A stretch of 64,000 nucleotides of DNA, from NCBI GenBank assembly GCA_029747015.1, contig JAKOGI010002152.1, forward strand, positions 50,001-114,000, read 5' to 3'. The position numbers and the translations under genes were made by a program. The DNA is from Carnegiea gigantea (taxonomy: Eukaryota > Streptophyta > Magnoliopsida > Caryophyllales > Cactaceae). Shown one piece after another: positions 1-10,699 of this stretch. Position 1 is the stretch's first letter, and each line of letters begins with the position of its first letter. Under the pieces are notes generated by a model. That model did no database searches, was not told the origin of the DNA, and worked only from the letters and a program-made list of their open reading frames with translations.

Positions 1-1167
1 TGTGATTTTACCAATGGATGAACCAATTAACCAAGACGAGTCCTAACCTACCCAAACCACACTACGAACTAGAGATGGTCGGTTGCACCATCAAAGGCCA
101 CCCAAGCCCTCTCTCAAGGGTCATGAGCTAGTCTAACTCGCGTAACCACCTACTTTCGTGGGGTTAGTCGAATTAGACCACAAAACTAGCAACCCCGGAC
201 CTAACTCGATTCGGATACTACTTTCGTGTCCCGAACTCGGCCATTCCCTCTCCCACACTAGCGAATTGACCTCACCTCTCAGCATAAGTCAATCGCCCAA
301 AAATATGGATGAAAACCCTCTCAGGCATTTCATCGAACACTTGGCGGGCGTGAAGGAAAACTCTAAGTTCTAAGCATAGATTGGGTATGGTTAGGCCAAA
401 TACAAGATTAATTAGCCATCAAGAGGCTAATCACAACCCAAGCCAACACAATCTACCAACAAAACATCACAAACACAAGAAAACCTAAACTAACAAGCAA
501 GAACATAAACTTGAAGAACAAAAACAAAGACAATGAAATAAAACGAATCTAAACAACTAAATAACATGAATTAACAACAAAAACTAAACATATAAACTAA
601 ACAAAACAAATATAAGAATTAAAGTAACAAAACATAAATAAGAACAACAATGAAATAAATAGAGAAAAGGAAGAGGGAAACTTATACTTGAATTGATTGA
701 AGATCTTGAAATCCACAAGCTTGAATCCTGAAATACAAACTACAATCCTAATCTAATCCTCTCAATGGAGTTTTTATTGGCTAAAACCTAAACTAAACTA
801 CCCTAAAAATCGCCTGGAAGAACCCCCGAGCGACCCCCTGAGCAAACGCCTGAGCGAAGCTTAAATAGAAATCGTGAGACCGACGAAACTGGGGGACGGC
901 ACGGGCGTGCCATGTGGCACGGCCGTGCCACATTGCTGGCACGGTGGCCGTTCCCCGGTTTGTTGTGTTTTGCCGGTTTTCGTCGGTTTTTACTGTTTTT
1001 CTTTGTTTTGTCCCGTCTTCATCCCTTTTCGTGTCGTTTGCTTGATTTGGAGTGATTTCCTACAAAACATAAATAGAACAAGTAAAAAAATCCTAAGAAT
1101 TAAATTATTATACGAGCTAAAAGTGAGTGAAAGGGGCATGTAAAATGCGTAAATTTACCGTTCAACA
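1..1167 (-). repeat. 3' LTR of gag-only LTR retrotransposon TR-GAG1 (cut by window edge)
   Basis: Position 1 onward matches 4354 onward almost base for base, so this is the second LTR of the element ending at 5537. About 195 bp of its outer end lie outside the window. Its inner end is ...TTCAACA at 1167, followed by a purine-rich tract when read on the minus strand, as expected of a polypurine tract beside a 3' LTR. Short open frames inside it, such as the one at 874-1143, are not supported as genes. It carries a 22-bp perfect palindrome at 912-933. Confidence 0.9.
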
Positions 1168-2804
1168 CACCCCCACACCTATCTTTTGCTCGTCCTCGAG
1201 CAAAATGAAAGAAAAACTAAAGTAAACAACTAACTCACTTTCGTAGGAATCACGGTTGCATTTAGCGTATGCAACAAGCCCTTTAAACCCCTTGGTCACC
1301 CCAAGTGGACGAGTAAGGTCTCGTGAGGGTTTGCAGAAGATATACCCACAAAATCTTAAAAAGGAAAAACAAAGAAAAGAGAAACAAAAATCAAAAAAAT
1401 GAAAATGACAAAACATAACATATACAGCAGGGTGAATTGTACACATTCGGATCAACCAAAACCCCCTAGTGACTCAAGTATCAGTCTGTACACAAGCATT
1501 ATATGCATTTCAGGGCACATCATCCCAAAAAAATGGCATTCAGACATCAGCTTTTCACCCCACGACGCATGAGAATATTGGATCCATCCTGGTGCCTGGT
1601 GTGCAAGTGTATCATCACCCTAAAACTAAGCCTACCAAAATCAAACTCAACCCCACGCAGCTGACACAAGCTACCTTTTTGAATGGCTAGCATGGAAAGC
1701 AAGCTTCCCCAGTAGCAATATTGCCTCAAAGGGTAACACCCAGTAGCGCATGCCTCAAAGGGGTACTTGTCATCTCCAACTCTTTTCTTCCCCACTTTTT
1801 TTTTTCCCATTATTATTATTATTTTTTTTCAATACAAACTCATGTTACGCCTCAAAGGGATACGCCCAGTAGCGCTTGAATTTGTTTATTTTTGCTTTTG
1901 TTTTGGAAAAGGGGGTGCCAGCACATATAAAAGGAGCTGTGCAGTAGACAAGTGGAGGAGTCAATCATGAAAGACTAAGAATATAGGATGATGATAATAC
2001 ATAAATCAGGACTGGATTGCAAAATTACAGTGGACTGTTGGAGTTAGAACTGAGACCTAAAACGACAGATTGGGGATGAATATCTATCATGCACATTATA
2101 CTTATATACGAGCTAATAGTCGAGGTACCGGAGATCAAGGCTGATCAAAATAGTACAAAACTCCCCTAAATTCAAAAGGAAAAGAAAATTTTATACAAAA
2201 AGGAGAAAAATTGAAAAATTTACACAAAAATGAAAAATTTTCACAAAAATAAAAAGAAAAGGGGAGATGACCCACCCCCACACCGAAATCTCACAATGTC
2301 CTCATTGGGAGCCGTGAGTCATCACCAACACACAAAAATAAAGACAACAAAATCAAACACAAGACATACAAAATCGACAAATATTTACACAAGCTAACAC
2401 ACTCTCCCAAAAACGCAATCTCGCCCAATCAAAAACAAGATCACACATATATACCAAACTAGCACCACCAACAAGAAATATATACCAATCCAACAATACC
2501 ACCAATCACAACACAATAAAAATCTACAAAAACACAAAAATGGTGATCACAGCCAACAACGGCTCAGCAACATCCACATTTCACCACAAGATGATCATCA
2601 ACCAAAAACACAATCCTAATATCCATAACTAAATAAAAACAAAAAGAAAGAAAAGAAAAAAAAAAAAGAAGGGGGGAGAAGAGTGAGAACGAGTATACCA
2701 GGCCGGGTACTGAATGTACCCGAACTATACCATGACGACTTAAGGAACATCAGCCACTCCTTGCCGCTCAAGATGCGAATCGTCAGCTCGGATGCAGTCA
2801 AAGC
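1168..2804 (-). other. 3' untranslated part of TR-GAG1
   Basis: This 1.6-kb internal stretch lies between the gag-like frame and the 3' LTR (minus-strand orientation). It is AT-rich with long A runs and shows no conserved coding frame. The minus-strand polypurine tract (GGTGTGGGGGTG type) abuts the LTR at 1168. There are no pol motifs (protease, integrase, reverse transcriptase) here or elsewhere in the element, so it depended on enzymes from another element. Confidence 0.7.
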
Positions 2805-4025
2805 TCATAGGAGCTTATCATGCATTGCTGTATGCAGCTCAGAATGGTGTGAGTAAGAGAACACTGATAAAGATGGAGCAAACAAAGTTAGTACCCTCTT
2901 AAACTCACCAGATACCTGTGAGAAATCAGCAGAATAATCAAATACAATAGTCAACGCGATTTCTCTAGGCATGCCCTCTAGGTACAGACGATAAGGATCA
3001 AGGAGGGGGTCATACCCTCTAAAAGTACCTAGAGGCTTAGAACAGTCAACCACATTCCCCTCGAGTATCATATGAGGATCGATAAGTGACAAATCACAAC
3101 ACTTAGGGAAATGGGAGGGTGGTGAACATGAAGAGGAAGCATGGAATGTAGCAAGAGAGGTGGGGGAGATGTTATCAATAAAATCAGGACTAGTTGGTCC
3201 TGCAACCACAACATCCATGCATGAAGTCCCTGTGGGAGTCCCATAAAAAGCATGCACCTCAATAGAAACATTGTCAGACTCAGACCTACCATCATCCTCG
3301 TCAACACTAGCGCTAACGCCAAAGGTCTCACCTACCTCGAACTCCGTCGAGTGAGATAAAGGGGAAGGTGTATCAGGAAAGGTCATGATAAGCGCAGTGT
3401 TGTCCCAGAGGGTATTAGGAAAGGATGAAGCAACAGTGAGTGAAGTGGTCAAGGGAGAGTCGAGTACGTCCTCTAGTCCGGACTCTAGAGGAGGAAAAGA
3501 CGCACCATCATCACACAGATTGACATCAAGTCTAGGAGCACTAGAACTAAGGTCAGTCTCGAGTGATAGGTCATACTCCCGTAGTTCATTAACAAACTCA
3601 GCAAACTCAACTTGTTGCTTATTCATTGTCTCTATCATATTGCTAAGTTTAGCGAAGCCTTCATTAGAAATATGATAGGGACAAAAAGTACGGGCGTGGT
3701 CAGAACAATGGCAAATTTTGCACATAGGAGGGTCATAATCAGGGATGCAAGGGGGTGGGGTATAAGAATCAGAACAACTAGTTTCAAATTCATAAGTATC
3801 CCGCGCCAACCAATCAAGAAAATCACATGCTTCATTAACATCTTTAGCTCAGAAATCCTAATACTCTAAAAGAGCACGGGTCTCATAATTCACACCCTCA
3901 TAGACTGTATTCAAAAGTTCCCACTTCTCCAAACAATAACTACGATAAGCAAGAAAAGCGTGTAGTCTATCATAGTATCGCTAAAACAATTCATGCTCAT
4001 ATTGAGGGAAGTGGGAAAGAGACAT
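2805..4025 (-). pseudogene. gag-like protein of TR-GAG1, N-terminal part broken
   Basis: This is the only coding region of the element. Read on the minus strand from the ATG at 4023-4025, the frame first meets several in-frame stops. From 3809 down it is open for 334 codons. Visible features are a tryptophan/acid-rich segment (WLARDTYEFE), a Cys-His knuckle-like motif (CKICHCSDHARTFCPYH), a long acidic Ser/Pro-rich middle, and a C-terminal block (GYDPLLDPYRLYLEG). The same ordered blocks recur in TR-GAG2 at 38493-38868 and 52815-53451, which defines a family. I recognise it as the gag-like protein common in plant non-autonomous LTR elements; its biochemical role is not known to me. It lies between a PBS and a PPT with no pol. 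The upstream stops mean the full protein cannot be made from this copy. Confidence 0.7.
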
Positions 4026-4132
4026 TTTTTTTTTTTTGAAATTTTTGATTTTTTAATTTATTTTTTTTTTTGAATTTTTTAAAAGCCTAACCTCGAATGC
4101 TGAAGTAAACCCCAATATTGAAAAATGCCAAC

Positions 4133-4150
4133 TCCCCGGCAACGGCGCCA
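4133..4150 (-). other. Primer binding site of TR-GAG1 (tRNA-Asp type)
   Basis: On the minus strand, TGGCGCCGTTGCCGGGGA follows the 5' LTR after a short AAGTTTT spacer. This is the standard PBS of Athila/Tat-type plant LTR elements, complementary to a tRNA 3' end. It fixes the element's orientation as minus. Confidence 0.85.
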
Positions 4151-4156
4151 AAAACT

Positions 4157-5537
4157 TGTTGCAAGAAAAACAGAGTTTTAATATTTGTAAACCCCAAGTG
4201 CAAGGTATATCGTTGAGTACTTGGGGTGTCGTCCGCAGGGAATTGTGTTTCCAACTACCAGGGCTAGCTAAAGTGTCTCGAGTTAGGCAGGATCGAACGG
4301 TGAAGGAGTGGGGAGCTAAACTACGCTACAAACACAGAAACAAGCGACTTGGAGTTGTGATTTTACCAATGGATGAACCAATTAACCAAGACGAGTCCTA
4401 ACCTACCCAAACCACACTACGAACTAGAGATGGTCGGTTGCACCATCAAAGGCCACCCAAGCCCTCTCTCAAGGGTCATGAGCTAGTCTAACTCGCGTAA
4501 CCACCTACTTTCGTGGGGTTAGTCGAATTAGACCACAAAACTAGCAACCCCGGACCTAGCTCAATTCGGATACTACTTTCGTGTCCCGAACTCGACCATT
4601 CCCTCTCCCACACTAGCGAATTGACCTCACCTCTCAGCATAAGTCAATCGCCAAAAATTATGGATGAAAACCCTCTCAGGCATTTCATCGAACACTTGGC
4701 GGGCGTGAAGGAAAACTCTAAGTTCTAAGCATAGATTGGGTATGGTTAGGCCAAATACAAGATTAATTAGCCATCAAGAGGCTAATCACAACCCAAGCCA
4801 ACACAATCTACCAACAAAACATCACAAACACAAGAAAACCTAAACTAACAAGCAAGAACATAAACTTGAAGAACAAAAACAAAGATAATGAAATAAAACG
4901 AATCTAAACAACTAAATAACATGAATTAACAACAAAAACTAAACATATAAACTAAACAAAACAAATATAAGAATTAAAGTAACAAAACATAAATAAGAAC
5001 AACAATGAAATAAATAGAGAAAAGGAAGAGGGAAACTTATGCTTGAATTGATTGAAGAACTTGAAATCCACAAGCTTGAATCCTGAAATACAAACTACAA
5101 TCCTAATCTAATCCTCTCAATGGAGTTTTTATTGGCTAAAACCTAAACTAAACTACCCTAAAAATCGCCTGGAAGAACCCCCGAGCGACCCCCTGAACAA
5201 ACGCCCAGGCGAAGCTTAAATAGAAATCTCGAGACCGACGAAACTGGGGGACAGCACAGGCGTGCCATGTGGCACGGCCTGACCATGCCATGGTGGCACG
5301 ACCTGCTGGCATGGTGGCCGTTCCCCGGTTTGTTGTGTTTTGCCAGTTTTCGTCGGTTTTTGCTGTTTTTCTTCGTTTTGTCCCGTCTTCGTCCCTTTCC
5401 GCGACGTTTGCTTGATTTGGAGTGATTTCCTACAAAACATAAATAAAACAAGTAAAAAAATCCTAAAAATTAAGTTATTATACGAGCTAAAAGTGAGTGA
5501 AAGGGGCACGTAAAATGCGTAAATTTACCGATCAACA
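4157..5537 (-). repeat. 5' LTR of TR-GAG1
   Basis: A 1381-bp LTR with TG...CA ends (TGTTGC... to ...ATCAACA on the plus strand). It is nearly identical to 1-1167 apart from scattered substitutions and a rearranged GC-rich palindrome region around 5265-5320. The right flank AAGAT (5538-5542) would be one half of the target-site duplication; the other half is outside the window. Confidence 0.9.
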
Positions 5538-6476
5538 AAGATGGATGTGTTCCTGGCATGCCAATCTGATAGAGAGTTGCAGCGATGATAGCCATGGTTA
5601 TGTTCTTATACCTTCTGGGGCCTTTAAGCTTCTTTAGGTTGGACAAGAACTCCTCATAACTGGAAGCATGTCGAAATTGCCACCATGAAGCTGCTGTCTG
5701 CCAAAGCTCCCGTGACCAGGAGCACTGAAAAAACAAATGATCTAAGCTTTCATCCTCTACTTGGCATAAACCACATCGAACATCAGTAACATGAGCCAAG
5801 AATTTAGCTAATCTACATCTCACTGGCAGCCTTTGATGGAAAAAGATCCATGTAATGAAAGCATGCCTGGGGGATGTAGGTCTTGCCCAAATTAGTTTGC
5901 TCCATTGGTAATTCTCTTAGTTACCCAGTAACCATTGATAGCCAGCTTTGATGGTGTACTGAGTTCCTTGGTGCCATTTCCATTCCCCATGCTGCATCAT
6001 GCCCAGCTTAAAGGTTTACTTTGTTGCAACTACGTTCCTCCACTACCAGCTACAATCAGCTGGTGTCTGGTATGCTCCCCAATCTGATCGTTTGAGATAT
6101 TTCTCATGAACCCATTTAACCCAGAGAACATCTTTTTTCATAGCAACAAACCATACCAATTTAGCAATGCTGGCTTTATTCCAAAGAGCCAGATTCTTTA
6201 AGCCAATCTCTCCGAATTTTTTTGGGGTGCAGGTATGTTCCCAAGAGATATATGGGCATTTAGTGTGGTCTGCCGTCCCCCCCATAAGTAATTTCGATAT
6301 ATGGCATTAATATGATCAATCACCTCCTGGGGTAGAATGAAAATGGATGCCTAGTAATTAAACATACCAAAAATCACCAAATTGATGAGTTGAGCTCGCC
6401 CCGCAAATGAAAGATTTTTCGTGGCCCATAGGTGTCCCTTGTTCATAATCTTGTCAACCAAAATCAATATGCTTCT
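5538..6476 (-). pseudogene. LINE (L1-type) reverse transcriptase C-terminal remnant
   Basis: Read on the minus strand, this stretch encodes the end of a plant L1 reverse-transcriptase protein. In order it shows LVDKI...LSFAGRAQLI (about 6470-6370), the segment after the RT core with LWG...CPYISWEHTC (about 6290-6220), NLALWNKASIAKLVWFVA (about 6200-6140), and a zinc-finger-like domain of the zf-RVT type (CGLCQVEDESLDHLFFQC, about 5780-5725). Frames change and stops occur (for example in FNY*AS near 6355), so it is dead. It is cut at 5538 by the TR-GAG1 LTR, in mid-protein, and the missing C-terminal codons should lie left of the window. No 5' part or poly-A tail is visible. The RT catalytic motifs are not in the retained part. 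Confidence 0.8.
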
Positions 6477-8203
6477 ATTGAGTAAAAATACGGATAATAA
6501 ATATACGAATTTTCAATTAATATTTATCTTAAAAATTAGGATTTTTATACAAAAATAGTGAACATAGATCCATAATGTAAATATAAGTTTATGCCTTAAT
6601 ATTTCAATAGAAGAATTTAAAAAAATGTGTGTGCAAATTTTTTTTGGGGGGGAGGGGGAGCATGCATGGTGTGTCATTCACAAATAAGTGAAGTAATTAA
6701 TAAGTATTTGCTTATTGGTCTTCTCCACATTTGCTTCTACAAAAGATAAAGAGAAAGAAAAAAGAAGATAAAATAGGTTATAAAATTAAGGGACAATGAA
6801 CTACGAAATAGAAAATAAGGCAAAAAGAAGGAAAGATTTTTTTTTAACAAATATAAATTCTTTTAATGTGTAAAAAAATAGAGGATAAAAAGGACGAATA
6901 TATTATATCAAACTTCTGAGTAAACAATGTGTAAAAAAAAGATGGACAAAATTAACCAAAAAAAAAAAAATCATGCAAACAAAAACAAAGGAGAAATATG
7001 ACCATAATTACGCATTCGGGTCGACAAATGAGATGTCCACCCGAGTGCACACAATAATTTGCAATGGGAATGGCATGGAAGGAGTAGAATGTTTGTTTAA
7101 TTTTATTAATTTTGATTTGATAACCATATTCTAGATATCTTCCCTGCGTTAATCTCTCTCCTTGTCTTTTTTTTTTCCATAATAAAAAAATTCTTCTTTT
7201 TAACTAATAAATCTTTGTGGTAAATTTTGGCTATTATTTGTGTCTCCATGGTTTATTTGAATGATTTTATAAATTCCACCCATATGAATTAATTTGTTCC
7301 TTGTATTTATTTTTATCTCGTTTATTAACTATATGGTTTCATTTATATAACATAGGTGAAGAAATTGTACATATATATATTGAATGAAATAACAACTTTT
7401 ACTCAGCTTCGGGAATGGGCTAATTTTTATTTATTGTTCATATATTTATTTATAAATTCTGAGTTATGTATTACTGAGCATGATTAAATTTCATTTTGAG
7501 GTCTCCACATCGTCTCAACCTGCAACTACATAAATATATCAAATGCTGAATGTACGAATTGAAATGCAGTGCTTAACTTAATTAATTTAGATTGAGGTTA
7601 ACCAAAGTAATTAGCATGGTTTAGGTTTGGGTTGTTACACGTGTCAATCTTGAAAGTAACTTAGATTTATTAAACATTAAAAAACAACATATTTTCAAGT
7701 TAAATGATTAAATCATGTCAATTTGGGGTCGAAATTGCTTCGATTCGTGCCAAGTTCGTGTTCCCTTAATAATTATGTCAGGTTTGGATCATATTATTAT
7801 ATTAGATCAAACATTCTCAACTCTAGTTCTAATTTTCGAGGAAAAATAAAAGTGTAGTCGCAAAAGAAATACGTATCATTGGCACTTCCACAAAAGATTG
7901 GACTTCATCATGTATTATTCTAGAATTTTTTTTGGGGGGGGGGAGATATGTACATAAGCTCTTTTCGACCTCATTAGGAGACCAGGCAAATAGTTAAAGG
8001 AAACTTGTCTTGGATTTGATTAATAAATATCGCATTAGATGTAATCAGACTTATGGGATATGTATTCGTGCAGGTGAGGTCATAGTGCACTTTGAATAGC
8101 ACTGATAAAATATGTCCAACCCGATCTCTAGACCTTATGTCAAGGTCAATTTATCCATGTTATGACTAAATTGGTCCAAGGGTGGAACGTAAGACAAGTA
8201 TAT

Positions 8204-8295
8204 CATATTTTGAATTTTTATATGATTTTTCAACTTGACCATTGTCTAAGCAGAAACATATTTTGAATTTTTATATAATTTTTCAACTTGGAAAC
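8204..8295 (+). repeat. Two-copy direct repeat of about 38 bp
   Basis: CATATTTTGAATTTTTATA starts at 8204 and again near 8258. Both copies continue to a shared TTTTTCAACTTG, separated by a 15-bp spacer. Confidence 0.7.
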
Positions 8296-8782
8296 AAAAA
8301 TGTTGTGTGTAAGACATACAATTTTTATATAAGAATGTTTAGCTTGTAACATATGGATTGCTATTTTTTAAAAAAAATAATCTAGCCGCCTCTATTTACT
8401 TTAGTAAGGGTTTGCCATCAGACACTGATGAGAGACAGTGTGGGATGTCCTCATGTCCATTCTTAACATAGACTTATTTAGCTCGTGCCATGATGACATG
8501 GGGGTGCCAAGATGGCAAATCGGAAATTTCTCAGTTAAAGAATACTCTGATACTATGTTTAAAAAGTTTTGACCAAAAATTTAAATTAATAGTTAATGGT
8601 TTCGAAATATGTTTTCTATACTATACCATTACGATACATAGTGCTTGTTTTTATATTTTCTTGACCTATGTATAGGAAGGTATCACTAACCTTTTTGATA
8701 TGAATTTCAATAAGCCTCTTGTTTTCTAAATGCCTACATAAACATGCATCCTTTATTATGAATTTTTCTTAATCCTAAATTA

Positions 8783-8970
8783 AAACCAAACATGTAATAT
8801 TAGAAATAAAACAGCAATCCTCACACTTTTGAATTTTGTTCTGAACTTCATCTCATTACTGTCAAATTTAATGACAAACCAAACATGTAATGTTAGAAAT
8901 TAAAAATCAATCCTCACACTTTTGAATTTTGTTCCTTAACTCATCTCATTACTTTCAAATTTTAATGAAC
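8783..8970 (+). repeat. Tandem duplication, two copies of about 93 bp
   Basis: AAACCAAACATGTAAT starts at 8783 and at 8876. The two copies run head-to-tail with about 85-90% identity by eye, and both contain CCTCACACTTTTGAATTTTG. Confidence 0.8.
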
Positions 8971-9750
8971 CAAACAGATGTTTATGTTAGAGTTACGTTC
9001 ATCAAAGCTAGAGGTAGCGTATACTGGTTGAGCTTAAGCTGATGGGTTTATAATTACTCTATTAGGAGTGGCCTAACTTATTGACCAAGACCTTGGATAT
9101 TATTTTATAAATGACTAAGCACAAGCTGATGGGTTTAAAATGAGTAGTCTTTAAGGGGTTGGTCATCTTTGAGACAAGCGCAATAAAGGTATGATTGATT
9201 TCTTTTAAGATTTTTTATTTGTAAAAAAATTAAGAATGCAGTTAAAAAATGTCCTTTTTGACCATATGCCAATATTTTGTAAAAACTATGTTCCAAAGCC
9301 ATTAAGTCCTGGAGTTTTATTAGAATCTATTCTAAAGAATGCACTCTTGACCACTTCCCATTAAGTTTAGAAGTTTAGTGAGTTCAATGTTATTAAGCTC
9401 TAAAATTAGTTTAGGTAACCCCATGCTTGGAATACTTCTGATGGTGTTGTTTGCATGTTTGAATTGCTACTTATGGTCTAAAATGAACTTGTCAGTAATC
9501 ATTTTTGGTCATGAAGCTAGACAATATAGTCATCTCAGAGTTTCATAGAAACAATATTGAGTTTCTATCGGTATTTCCTAACCAGTCCTACCAAGCCATT
9601 TTACCTCGAGTATTTCTAATTAAACATTATCAATTTCTTTCTTTGTTTCAGTATTCCTTCTGAACAATAGACTATTGAGAAAAGACATTTAACACGTACT
9701 TTCATGTAATCTTTGTAAAACACTTTTAATCATAAAGAACCAAGCTGCAA

Positions 9751-9756
9751 TTTATT
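9751..9756 (-). terminator. Poly(A) signal AATAAA for knottin gene A
   Basis: TTTATT on the plus strand reads AATAAA on the minus strand, 219 bp downstream of the stop codon at 9975. It lies left of the unit A/B homology (starting at 9848), so gene copy B lacks it. Confidence 0.45.
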
Positions 9757-9974
9757 ATACTTGAGCATAAGCATAAGATTAACATCATGAAGTTGTATGA
9801 ACAACATTCATGGTGACAGTGTAGTAGAAGTTGCAATAAAAAAAGCATAACGATAATGATAAAACATCATAACTAAGAGACGGGTGATAGACTTTGATTC
9901 ATGTCCATGTGTGGTGGACTTGAGGTCATTTTTTGCAGCAGCTTTAGGCTTTGGATAAATGGGTATGCACCCAA

Positions 9975-10575
9975 TTAACGATTGGTGCATGTCCCAGATT
10001 TCTGGCCAGGATAGCGAAGGCAAAAGCCTGAGCAGCACGGTGGAATACTAAGTTCAGTGCACTTTGCCCCGTTTTTCTTACACTGCGCTTCTGCCAGCAT
10101 TGGACCTGCATATAGACATATATATGCATTCTATTAATATTACAATCAGGGACGAAAATCAGAGTCAATGTCGAAGGGGGATCACATATTAGACTCAATA
10201 AGGAGGGTCATAAACCTAAAAATCAACTCAATTTTCTTTCTTTTAGATAAAAGCTAATTTGAGGCCAGACTGAATATGTTATTGATAGAGGTGAGTTCAT
10301 GGATAACAATAAAAAATAATGAGAAGGTTACTAGAATATTTTTGGCTTTAGTAATTGCAAAAATTGGCATAGTGATGAAATTAATCTGTGTTATGATCAA
10401 AATAGTCTACATTATAAAAATTAATTATACGTGAGTTTATTATTTGAAGTTCCAGTACAAAAATTAGATAGAGTAATGAAAATTAAATCAAAGGTGACTT
10501 GCCTTGGCTAGCGAGGAGAAGCACAACAAAAAGGCAGATGGCGAAGATGGTAATGAATTTCGCAAGTTTTGCCAT
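9975..10575 (-). CDS. Knottin-type antimicrobial peptide precursor, copy A (two exons)
   Basis: Exon 1 is 10575-10503 and exon 2 is 10105-9975. The intron has a GC donor (AAG|GCAAGT) and a TATGCAG acceptor. The only GT donor nearby would put exon 2 out of frame. The product is 67 aa. Residues 1-24 form a basic N-terminus plus hydrophobic core typical of a secretory signal, with likely cleavage after about residue 31 (MLAEA|QC). The mature part has six cysteines spaced C-x6-C-x7-CC-x3-C-x10-C with PPCCSGFCLRYPGQ. This matches the small knottin antimicrobial peptides of Mirabilis and Phytolacca, which are secreted and act against fungi and Gram-positive bacteria. The loop before CC looks one residue shorter than I recall for those. 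A TATA box lies about 93 bp upstream. No stops or frameshifts, so it is probably functional. Function is inferred from the cysteine pattern and conserved blocks. Confidence 0.85.
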
Positions 10576-10667
10576 ATTCAATTTTTTTGTTTTCTCACTT
10601 CTTCACTCTCTCGTGGTTGGTTCGTAGTGTTTTAAACGTGGTGAGACGAATTGGCAAAGATGGAAGG

Positions 10668-10675
10668 TATTTATA
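10668..10675 (-). promoter_or_regulatory. TATA box of knottin gene A
   Basis: CTATAAATACC on the minus strand lies 93 bp upstream of the ATG, a normal plant distance for a short 5' UTR. It is conserved in copy B at 29631-29638. Confidence 0.65.
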
Positions 10676-10699
10676 GATAACATAGGACCATAAACGCAT

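Larger units (their letters stand above)
6477..9747. other. AT-rich intergenic DNA without recognisable genes
   Basis: I see no coding frame with family similarity in this 3.3-kb stretch. It holds two long G tracts (about 6645-6660 and 7930-7940), short direct repeats (8204-8295 and 8783-8970), and a segment near 8257-8365 that resembles 10895-10985. It is outside the part shared with unit B, so no comparison is available. Confidence 0.6.

Noticed and set aside
874..1143. 89-codon open frame in the TR-GAG1 LTR, and similar frames at 5158-5509
   Set aside because: They lie in LTRs, differ between the two LTR copies, and have no recognisable domain.
9944..10198. 84-codon single-exon frame across the knottin exon 2 region
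   Set aside because: It uses another frame and misses the cysteine pattern. The two-exon model gives a signal peptide, six cysteines and correct phase.
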